Assembly: GCA_009360885.1 (NCBI GenBank)
Contig: SPEL01000008.1
Location: 62,001-126,000, forward strand
DNA length: 64,000 bases
Direction of reading: 5' to 3'
Origin: Sphingobium sp.
Lineage (GTDB): Bacteria; Pseudomonadota; Alphaproteobacteria; Sphingomonadales; Sphingomonadaceae
The notes under the pieces are model-generated. The model saw only the letters and a program-made list of their open reading frames with translations. It did no database searches and had not been told where the DNA came from. A program made the position numbers and the translations under genes. Of the stretch, positions 45,929 to 53,370 are shown in pieces. Each line of letters opens with the position of its first letter. Position 1 is the first letter of the stretch.

Positions 45929-46318
45929 ATGCCGCACCCTATTGCCCTCAAAATCAAGATTCAGCTGTATTGCGGGGATGAGATTGCAATGGGGCCGGGT
46001 AAGGCGGATCTGCTGGAGGCTATAGTGGAGCATGGCTCCATCTCTGCGGCTGGGCGGGCACTGGGGATGAGCTATCGCCGGACATGGATGCTGGTGGATG
46101 TGATGAACCGCACATGGCGGGACAGGCTGGTGGAGACTGTGGCAGGAGGCAGCCGTGAACGCGGTGCGCGGGTGACGGAAACCGGCCTTGCGGTGCTGGC
46201 GGCCTATCGTGCTATGCAGGCGGCTGTGCGGGGCGCGGTGTCCCCCGTTGCCGATGCCGGACTGATGAAGTTGCTACGCGCAGAGCCTTTGCCGCAGGAT
46301 ATCCACAAGCGCGCCTGA
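45929..46318 (+). CDS. ModE-type winged-helix regulator
   Basis: A 129-aa DNA-binding protein that matches the N-terminal domain of ModE (GKADLLEAIVEHGSISAAGRALGMSYRRTWMLVDVMN, wing RGARVTETG). The C-terminal TOBE/Mop molybdate-binding domains are missing, so molybdate sensing would need another route. It stands 34 bases after the DsbB-like gene. Its presence about 5 kb from the formate dehydrogenase/Moco cluster makes control of that cluster plausible but unproven. Confidence 0.82.
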   Translation: MPHPIALKIKIQLYCGDEIAMGPGKADLLEAIVEHGSISAAGRALGMSYRRTWMLVDVMNRTWRDRLVETVAGGSRERGARVTETGLAVLAAYRAMQAAVRGAVSPVADAGLMKLLRAEPLPQDIHKRA

Positions 46319-46384
46319 CCCGTGGCGAGCTTTATGTGCAGTGTTGCAGAGGCTATGCGCAGGGGGCATGCGCGGCGTATCGGC

Positions 46385-47374
46385 CTATAGAGGCTTTCCA
46401 CAGGCGCTGTCTGGCCGTGATAATTGCGGGTTTTTCATCAGATTTGTACCGGTCAGGCTGCGGAGAAATGCTGTTAATGCCGGCATATCATTGTCGGTGA
46501 TTTGGGTGCCGGGATGACGGCGTATCGCGTCTTCCATCGTCGGGGATGTGCCATCATGCCAATAAGGGCCAGTGAGTGCGACATTGCGCAAAATGGGTGT
46601 GCGGAACCGCCCCGCATCGTCTGCGCGGCCCGTTTGTTCGATCAGGCCGGGATCAGCGCTTTTCGCTGGTTCCAGCCGATGATAGTTCGCATCGGTGAAA
46701 TTCGGACCTTTATGACAGGCTGCACATCCTGCGTTTTTGAATGTGACCATGCCCTGTTTCGCCAGAGGGGATAGGGCGCTGTTTTCCCCCGTTAAATGCC
46801 GGTCATAGGGGCTGTCATAGGATATCATCATGCGCTGAAATGCGCCCAACGATGCCGTAACGCTGGTAAAATCAATCTGGCCTTTGCGTTCAGGAAAGGC
46901 CTTGCGGAACATCTGGCGATAGCATTTGTTGGCGTTCAATCGCCGTGTTAGCTCGGCCTCCATATCCTTCATCCCCATCTCCAGCGGGTTTTCGCCGGTA
47001 AGGGGGATCATCGCTTGCTTCTCCAACGTCGTGGCGCTGGGGTCGGCATAAGTCAGGCGGGGCAGCCATGCGACATTGGCGAGGCCGGGCACATTGCGTT
47101 TGCCGGGCGTTTCATGCACGCCGGGTCGGGTCATATTACCATCGGCAAAGCCGCGCCTCTGCTCATGGCAGGATGCGCAGGACAAAGTACCATCCACCGA
47201 AAGGTCAGCATCGTAAAAGAGCAGGCGCCCCAGTTCCACTTTTGCGGCGGACATGGGATTATCAGCGGGCAAAGCGGGCGGCGCAATATATGCGGGGATG
47301 GGCCATTGCCAGCCGGAAACGGAAACTCCCGCCGTTGTCAGCAGCGCGCCTGCTGCCAGTATGAGGGTTTTCAC
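46385..47374 (-). CDS. MauG/MbnH-like di-haem cytochrome c peroxidase family protein
   Basis: A 329-aa exported protein with two c-type haem sites: C66-x2-C69-H70 (LSCASCHEQRRGFADG) and C217-x2-C220-H221 (CAACHKGPNF). The fold blocks (LGRLLFYDADLSVDGTLSCASCH, the RTPILRNVALTGPYWHDG loop with Y271 and H273) match the bacterial di-haem peroxidase family and look closest to MauG/MbnH/BthA-type members rather than plain CcpA. The gene lies 10 bases after the small periplasmic protein gene. Those relatives oxidise residues of a partner protein; the same could happen here. Confidence 0.85.
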   Translation of the reverse strand: MKTLILAAGALLTTAGVSVSGWQWPIPAYIAPPALPADNPMSAAKVELGRLLFYDADLSVDGTLSCASCHEQRRGFADGNMTRPGVHETPGKRNVPGLANVAWLPRLTYADPSATTLEKQAMIPLTGENPLEMGMKDMEAELTRRLNANKCYRQMFRKAFPERKGQIDFTSVTASLGAFQRMMISYDSPYDRHLTGENSALSPLAKQGMVTFKNAGCAACHKGPNFTDANYHRLEPAKSADPGLIEQTGRADDAGRFRTPILRNVALTGPYWHDGTSPTMEDAIRRHPGTQITDNDMPALTAFLRSLTGTNLMKNPQLSRPDSACGKPL

Positions 47375-47384
47375 GGCAATATTT

Positions 47385-47933
47385 TCACGGCAGCTTGGTC
47401 ACTAATGCTGTGATGTTATTCGTTCCATTCCCGGCAATTTGCAGGACATAGTCACCGGGGGTGAGGGCGTAATCTACCATTTTACGAATGCCGGTGCAGG
47501 CCGGCCCGCGACCATGGTTGACGGATTGAGCGGATTTTCCGTCCTTCACCACATCCACCCATGCCCCGGCGCCGAGTGCAACGCGCCATGTCCCGGCTTC
47601 TTTCACCGTGAAACTGGCGAGGCCGCCATGGCTGACGGAACCGCCCGGTTTTTCAGGACGCAGTGGATATTTGACGGACGGCGTGGGCAGCAGGGAAAGA
47701 GTGAACGCCTGCCCCGGCGTGATCTTTACGGATGTTGCCGACTTGTTGTCCTTTGCGCCCTTTAATGCGGCGGGTGTGGCCCATGATTCCATGCCTTGCG
47801 GCAGGGGGGTGGGCTGGTCACATGTCTGCGTATCCGCATGATTATGTGCCATCATATCCTGAGAGAATGCAGGGCCAGCCATCAGTGACAAGGCACCGGC
47901 GCAGACAAAAAGCATGGGCGATAAACTGGACAT
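47385..47933 (-). CDS. Small periplasmic protein paired with the di-haem peroxidase
   Basis: A 182-aa exported protein with a signal peptide (cleavage near residue 25). The mature N-terminus has M27, M28, H30 and H32 (MMAHNH), and later come C38, H102 (SVSHGGLASF), H140 and C146 (HGRGPACTGIR). This is a plausible metal site, with C38 and C146 able to pair. Close relatives in sphingomonads are sometimes mislabelled homogentisate dioxygenase; no dioxygenase signature is visible. ATG at 47933 follows AGAGGAAAG. It is divergent from the TonB receptor and cotranscribed with the peroxidase. Confidence 0.7.
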   Translation of the reverse strand: MSSLSPMLFVCAGALSLMAGPAFSQDMMAHNHADTQTCDQPTPLPQGMESWATPAALKGAKDNKSATSVKITPGQAFTLSLLPTPSVKYPLRPEKPGGSVSHGGLASFTVKEAGTWRVALGAGAWVDVVKDGKSAQSVNHGRGPACTGIRKMVDYALTPGDYVLQIAGNGTNNITALVTKLP

Positions 47934-48012
47934 GAAGGCTTTCCTCTGCGGTGTAACACTATATATGGCGCGATATAGCGAATCGGATAACCATAGAGAA
48001 GGGGAAATATTG
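47934..48012. promoter_or_regulatory. Divergent promoter region of receptor and peroxidase pair
   Basis: Seventy-nine bases lie between the start codons of the small periplasmic protein gene (minus) and the TonB receptor gene (plus), forcing shared control. It contains CTATAT...ATATAG arms with an 8-base spacer (about 47959-47978) and AT-rich candidate -10 boxes. No match to a known Fur or Zur site is obvious. Confidence 0.4.
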
Positions 48013-50163
48013 ATGCGCCGGACATTCGCGCTCTTACTGACATCTGCCTGTGCTATTGCGCCACTAACCGTGGCATTCGGTGCCCATGCCGAAGAAGCTG
48101 CCTCATCATCGACGGATGATCGTTTTGCTCTCGGCCAGATTGTGGTGACAGCGCCGCGTCCCGAAGGGATTGCCATTAACGGTAGCACCCTGTCTTCAGA
48201 TGCAATTTATGTGTTCAGCCGTAATTCGCTGGATGATGCCGTTAACATAATGCCGGGCGTTTCCGCCGGGAATAGTGGTGGTACGCGCAATGAGCGGCTG
48301 ATTTTCGTGCGCGGATTTGACCGGTTCCAGGTGCCGCTCTCTATCGATGGCATCCGCGTTTATTTGCCAGCCGATAACCGCCTCGATTTTGGCCGCTTTC
48401 TGACGACCGACATCGCCGAAGTGCAGGTCGCCAAGGGCTATGCATCGGTGCTGGATGGTCCGGGCGCAATGGGTGGGGCGATTAACCTCGTCACGCGTAA
48501 GCCCACCAAGGAGCTGGATATTGATGTGCGTGGCACGATCAATCTGGATGATGATGTCGATTATGCGGGCTATTCCACATCCGCGATGATCGGCACTAAG
48601 CAGGATAAATGGTATGCGCAGGCCAGCTATGCCCGCAGCTTTACCGACCATTGGAACCTTCCCAATGACTTTACCGCCCGCGTACCAGCGCAGGAAGATG
48701 GCGGTGAGCGCGATTTCTCCCGCACCCGTGACTGGCGCGCCAATATTAAGCTTGGCTTCACCCCCAATGCGACCGATGAATATGCGATCAGCTATACAAA
48801 GCAAGATGGCTCCAAGGGTGCCCCGCTGCACATCAGCGATACGGTAACAACGCCGCGTTACTGGGATTGGCCGAAGTGGGAAATCCAGAATCTCTATTTC
48901 CTCTCCACCACCGCATTGGGAGATCGCGCGACCCTCAAGACCCGCGCTTATTATAATCAGTTTGATTCCATGCTGCGCTCTTTCAATGATCGCACACAAA
49001 CCACGCAAAGCCGTGGTTATGCGTTTGATAGCCCTTATTGGGATAAGGCATGGGGCGGGTCTGCCCAGCTTGATTTCAAGGCAAGCGAGGCTGATACGCT
49101 GCGCCTTGCATTCCATTATCGCCATGATGAGCATGTCGAGGCGCAGACTGGCTTTGGTACTGGTGTTGGTGTCGTCGAACCAAAACAGACCCAGTCAGAG
49201 AACACCTATTCCTTCGCGCTGGAAAATGAACTTGCGATCACCGATGCGCTGCGTTTCACCATTGGCGGCAGCTATGACTGGCGTGAATTAAACCGCGCCG
49301 AAGAATATGGTTCGCCACTTGGTACCGATGGGCCAGCGACATTGTTTAGCTATCCGAAGCGTAATGCCGATACATGGAATGCACAGGGTCGCCTCGACTG
49401 GCAGGTGGATGATGCACTATCGCTGCATGCTAGTGTTTCTTCGCGCGCCCGTTTTCCGACCATCTTTGAACGGTTCAGCCAGCGTTTTCAGCAGGCCATT
49501 CCTAATCCGGATCTGAAGGCCGAACGCGCCACCAATGTTGAAATTGGCGGTAGCTGGGCTGGCGAACGTGTCAGCTTTGAGGCGGCTGCATTCTATAGCC
49601 ATGTTGAAGATGCGATCTTCGGTGTTCAGGTGTCGGGTTATCCCTGCACCGCGTCCACCACGCCGCCTGCAACGCCAACTCCGGGCTGTGAACTGCGTAA
49701 TATGACGCAGAGCCGCAATGTCGGCAGCGGCGATTATTATGGTGTCGAATTCGCCGGTGCGGTTACGATCCTGCCGGGCGTTGACCTCGGCGCCAATTAC
49801 ACATGGGTAAAGCGTGATCTGACCTATCGTGGCAGCGGCAATTTCCGCATGACCGGGGTGCCGACGCATAAGGGCTTTGTCTATCTGAACTGGGCCGTTA
49901 CGGACCGTTTGAAGATCGTACCGAATGCCGATCTGGCATCGAACCGCTGGACATTGTTCACCGCCACCCCGGCGGGGCAGGCGGCCCGTTATTACCGTAC
50001 CGGCGCTTATGCGAATATCGGCATAAGGGCGGATTATGCGGTGACGGATCAGATTGAGCTGGGCGTCGGTGCCAAGAATCTGCTGGATGATTATTATGTG
50101 CTGACCGATGGTTTCCCGGAACAGGGGCGGTCATTCTTTGCCAGCATCCGGGTGAAATATTAA
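48013..50163 (+). CDS. TonB-dependent outer-membrane receptor
   Basis: A 716-aa receptor. Signal peptide (1-27), TonB box GQIVVTA, plug (about 50-170) with LDDAVNIMPGVSAGN, VRGFDRFQVPLSIDGI and the AKGYASVLDGPGAMGGAINLVTRK closing segment, then a 22-strand barrel ending RVKY. There is no STN domain, so it does not signal to a FecR. It is divergent from the periplasmic protein / di-haem peroxidase pair, which suggests that all three handle the same metal or metallophore. GAAGGGGAAAT precedes the ATG. Ligand unknown. Confidence 0.92.
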   Translation: MRRTFALLLTSACAIAPLTVAFGAHAEEAASSSTDDRFALGQIVVTAPRPEGIAINGSTLSSDAIYVFSRNSLDDAVNIMPGVSAGNSGGTRNERLIFVRGFDRFQVPLSIDGIRVYLPADNRLDFGRFLTTDIAEVQVAKGYASVLDGPGAMGGAINLVTRKPTKELDIDVRGTINLDDDVDYAGYSTSAMIGTKQDKWYAQASYARSFTDHWNLPNDFTARVPAQEDGGERDFSRTRDWRANIKLGFTPNATDEYAISYTKQDGSKGAPLHISDTVTTPRYWDWPKWEIQNLYFLSTTALGDRATLKTRAYYNQFDSMLRSFNDRTQTTQSRGYAFDSPYWDKAWGGSAQLDFKASEADTLRLAFHYRHDEHVEAQTGFGTGVGVVEPKQTQSENTYSFALENELAITDALRFTIGGSYDWRELNRAEEYGSPLGTDGPATLFSYPKRNADTWNAQGRLDWQVDDALSLHASVSSRARFPTIFERFSQRFQQAIPNPDLKAERATNVEIGGSWAGERVSFEAAAFYSHVEDAIFGVQVSGYPCTASTTPPATPTPGCELRNMTQSRNVGSGDYYGVEFAGAVTILPGVDLGANYTWVKRDLTYRGSGNFRMTGVPTHKGFVYLNWAVTDRLKIVPNADLASNRWTLFTATPAGQAARYYRTGAYANIGIRADYAVTDQIELGVGAKNLLDDYYVLTDGFPEQGRSFFASIRVKY

Positions 50164-50248
50164 TTTTACCGACATAAGAGATAGCGGGGGATATTCACCG
50201 GATATTCCCCTCTATCCCCGGCGGCGGCATTCTCTTATAACTGGGGGG

Positions 50249-51166
50249 ATGCAGACGCGGCTGGTTGAATATTTCATAGCATTGGAACGGGAAGGGCATT
50301 TCGCCCGCGCCGCGGCCAGTTGCAATGTGTCGCAGCCCACCCTGTCATCCGGCATATCCGCGCTAGAGGCGCAGCTTGGCAAACGCCTCATCCTGCGGGA
50401 CCGGAAATATGCGGGCTTAACGCCGGAGGGAGAGGCGATTCTCCCCTGGGCGCGGCAACTCGTCGCCGCGACAGAAGCGCTGGGGCAGGCCGCTGAAACC
50501 GCGCGGGGGCCATTGACGGGTGAATTACGGCTGGGGGTTATTCCTGCGGCCATGCCCGCAATTGGTGAACTGGCCGAGGCGTTGCTGGCGCGCTATCCCG
50601 GTATCACTATATCGGTGCGGGCGCTGACATCGCGCCAGATTGAGCGGGAGCTGGCCGCATTTGAGCTGGATGCGGGTGTGACTTATCTCGATTTTGCGCC
50701 GCCCGCCCATATGCTGATGGTGCCTCTCTACCGCGAAAGGCTGATGCTGGTTTCTGCCAAAGGAAGCGTGGGGCTGAAGACAATGACGGAGGATAGCCCA
50801 CAGTGGGAGGACATCATCCGTCTGCCGCTGTGCCTGCTGCATCAGGGGATGCAAAACCGCCAGATATTGGATGCGCGGCTGGCGGGGCGTGGTCTGGCGT
50901 TGCGTCCATTGGTGACGGCGGACAGCTATGTTGCCCTCCTTGGTCTGGTTCAGCAGGGGCGGCTGCATTCCATCATCCCGGATAGCCATAAGGCCCTGCT
51001 GGATGGATTGGCATGGGCGGATATCCGGCCTTTACCCTTGCTGAATGAGGAAGAAAATCGGGTCGGCGTGATTATCCCGGACCGCACACCCATGGGGCCG
51101 CTCGCCCATGCAATATGGAGTGTAGCGAGTGAACTGCGCCTGTCCAATGGCTTTTCTGTTGTCTGA
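50249..51166 (+). CDS. LysR-type regulator next to formate dehydrogenase
   Basis: A 305-aa regulator. Its winged helix-turn-helix (FIALEREGHFARAAASCNVSQPTLSSGISALEAQLG) and effector domain (about 90-300) are complete. It lies directly upstream of the fds operon in the same direction, a position often held by an FdsR/FdhR-type activator that responds to formate. The ATG at 50249 has a GGGGGG run directly before it, an unusually tight spacing. Confidence 0.85.
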   Translation: MQTRLVEYFIALEREGHFARAAASCNVSQPTLSSGISALEAQLGKRLILRDRKYAGLTPEGEAILPWARQLVAATEALGQAAETARGPLTGELRLGVIPAAMPAIGELAEALLARYPGITISVRALTSRQIERELAAFELDAGVTYLDFAPPAHMLMVPLYRERLMLVSAKGSVGLKTMTEDSPQWEDIIRLPLCLLHQGMQNRQILDARLAGRGLALRPLVTADSYVALLGLVQQGRLHSIIPDSHKALLDGLAWADIRPLPLLNEEENRVGVIIPDRTPMGPLAHAIWSVASELRLSNGFSVV

Positions 51167-51274
51167 TAGAAGCCATCTATCAATCATAAATTTCTTCGAT
51201 TTGACCTGAAACCCCGTATAACAGCAAAATATGCTGATAGGTTGCCGCCAAATATAATCAGACGGCTATATATA

Positions 51275-51748
51275 ATGAACGGGATAAACGGGCAGATGGA
51301 TGAAGTGATAGAGGCGTGGACCACGCGATATGGCGCAACGCGTGACCAGTTGCTGCCTATGCTCCATGCCATTCAGGAAGAAGCAGGCTATGTGGATGAT
51401 GCGCTGGTCCCGGTGATTGCCAAGGCGCTCAACATCAGCCGCGCCGATGTGCATGGCGTCATCACCTTCTATCATGATTTCCGCCGCACCCCGCCGGGCA
51501 AGCATATGGTCAAAATTTGCCGCGCTGAAAGCTGCCAGTCTCGTGGTGGCGCGAAAATAGAGGCTGCCGCAGCACAGCGTCTCGGCGTGGCGATGGGTGA
51601 AACCCGCGCTGACGGGCAGATCAGCCTTGAGGCGGTATACTGCCTTGGCCTGTGTGCTACTGGCCCCAATGCGATGGTTGATGGCCGCCCGATTTCCCGC
51701 GTGGATGAAAAAGTGCTGGATCGTATCGCGCAGGAGGTTGCAGCATGA
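51275..51748 (+). CDS. fdsG: NAD-dependent formate dehydrogenase gamma subunit
   Basis: A 157-aa subunit, like NuoE of complex I, carrying one [2Fe-2S] cluster on C82, C87, C123 and C127 (CRAESC ... CLGLC). It passes electrons from the molybdenum subunit towards the FMN site of FdsB. The frame is open from 51242; I start at 51275, though an ATG at 51296 is possible. It overlaps fdsB by four bases. Confidence 0.93.
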   Translation: MNGINGQMDEVIEAWTTRYGATRDQLLPMLHAIQEEAGYVDDALVPVIAKALNISRADVHGVITFYHDFRRTPPGKHMVKICRAESCQSRGGAKIEAAAAQRLGVAMGETRADGQISLEAVYCLGLCATGPNAMVDGRPISRVDEKVLDRIAQEVAA

Positions 51749-53364
51749 GCGGCGCGAACGAGACGAATAAGGCGAAGGTCTATATCAGCCGTGACATGGC
51801 CTCTGTCGCCCTTGGCGCGGATGATGTTGCCCGCGCCTTTGCCGATGCCGGGTGCGACGTCGTCCGCACCGGATCACGCGGCCTTTTCAACATCGAGCCA
51901 TTGGTTGAAGTGGAGACGGCGCAAGGGCGTATCGGCTATGGTCCGGTCTGCGCCGATGATGTTACCACCGTGCTGGATGGCAGCCACGCCAACCGACTGG
52001 GTAAAGTGGAGGAGCTTCCCTTTTTCGCCAGCCAACAGCGGTTTACCTTCGCGCTGTGCGGTGTAATTGATCCTGTCAGTCTGGATGATTATGCGGCTAA
52101 CGGCGGCTGGAACGGCCTTATGCTGGCGCGCAGCATGGCTCCGCAGCAGGTGGTTGATGCGGTGAAGGCATCCGGCTTGCGCGGGCGCGGCGGTGCGGGT
52201 TTCCCCACCGGCATTAAGTGGCAGACAGTGCATGATGCTCCTGCAGGCGATAAATATGTCGTTTGCAATGCCGATGAAGGCGACAGCGGCACTTTCGCCG
52301 ACCGTATGCTGATGGAAGGCGACCCTTATTGCCTGATCGAGGGTATGGCGATTGCGGCCTATGCTGTGGGTGCGCACCACGGCTATATCTATACCCGCAG
52401 CGAATATCCCTTTGCCATTGATACGATGAAGGAGGCCATCAGGCGCTCTGCTCATATCATCGCACCCTTTACGCTGGAGGTGCGCGACGGTGCGGGCGCT
52501 TATGTGTGTGGTGAGGAAACGGCTCTTCTCGAAAGCATAGAGGGCAAGCGCGGGCAAGTGCGGGCCAAGCCGCCGCTTCCGGCGCTGGAGGGGCTGTTTG
52601 GGATGCCCACCGTCATCAACAATGTGCTGTCCATCGCGGCGGTGCCGTTCATCCTCTCCAAGGGGGCGGAGGCCTATGCGAATGTGGGCTTTGGCCGGTC
52701 CCGTGGCACCATGCCGGTGCAGATCGCGGGCAACGTCAAAAATGGCGGCCTGTATGAAATCGGCTTTGGCATTACGCTGGGCGAATTGGTGATGGATATT
52801 GGCGGTGGCACCGAAAGTGGCCGCCCGGTTCGCGCCGTTCAGGTGGGTGGGCCATTGGGTGCCTATTTCCCGCCGGAAATGTTTCATCTGCCGTTCGATT
52901 ATGAGGAATTTGCGAAAGCTGGTGGCCTCATTGGTCACGCAGGTATCACCGTATTTGATGATACGGTGGACATGGCCCATATGGCGCGCTTTGCGATGGA
53001 ATTTTGTGCGGCGGAAAGCTGCGGCAAATGCACGCCCTGCCGCATTGGTTCGACGCGCGGGGTGGAGGTGATGGACCGCATCATTGCCGCCCGTGACGAA
53101 CAAACCGCCGAAACCGCATCCCTCGGAGGAGGCGCGGGCTATCTGGCGAAGGCGCTTTATTCGCGTTCGCCTAGCCGCATCGATACCGGCATAGAGGCGC
53201 AGACGCAGTTGCTGCGCGATCTTGCCGATACGATGAAGTTTGGATCTTTGTGCGCTCTTGGTGGGTTTACCCCTTATCCGGTGCTGAGCGCTCTTGATTA
53301 TTTCCCCGAAGATTTTGGCGCGCCGGGAACGGATAACGCGCCCCATAAAGAAGCAGCGGAGTAA
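51745..53364 (+). CDS. fdsB: NAD-dependent formate dehydrogenase beta subunit
   Basis: A 539-aa subunit like NuoF. A thioredoxin-like N-terminal part (1-110) is followed by the FMN/NADH-binding domain with LRGRGGAGFPTG (about 145-156) and NADEGDSGTF. The [4Fe-4S] cluster ligands are C426, C429, C432 (ESCGKCTPC) and C503 near the end. It reduces NAD+ with electrons from formate. AGGAGG lies upstream within fdsG. Confidence 0.95.
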   Translation: MSGANETNKAKVYISRDMASVALGADDVARAFADAGCDVVRTGSRGLFNIEPLVEVETAQGRIGYGPVCADDVTTVLDGSHANRLGKVEELPFFASQQRFTFALCGVIDPVSLDDYAANGGWNGLMLARSMAPQQVVDAVKASGLRGRGGAGFPTGIKWQTVHDAPAGDKYVVCNADEGDSGTFADRMLMEGDPYCLIEGMAIAAYAVGAHHGYIYTRSEYPFAIDTMKEAIRRSAHIIAPFTLEVRDGAGAYVCGEETALLESIEGKRGQVRAKPPLPALEGLFGMPTVINNVLSIAAVPFILSKGAEAYANVGFGRSRGTMPVQIAGNVKNGGLYEIGFGITLGELVMDIGGGTESGRPVRAVQVGGPLGAYFPPEMFHLPFDYEEFAKAGGLIGHAGITVFDDTVDMAHMARFAMEFCAAESCGKCTPCRIGSTRGVEVMDRIIAARDEQTAETASLGGGAGYLAKALYSRSPSRIDTGIEAQTQLLRDLADTMKFGSLCALGGFTPYPVLSALDYFPEDFGAPGTDNAPHKEAAE

Positions 53365-53370
53365 GCCCAG

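Noticed and set aside
48196-49134. Open minus-strand frame inside the TonB receptor gene
   Set aside because: Shadow of the receptor frame; Ile/Arg-rich composition without a recognisable fold.
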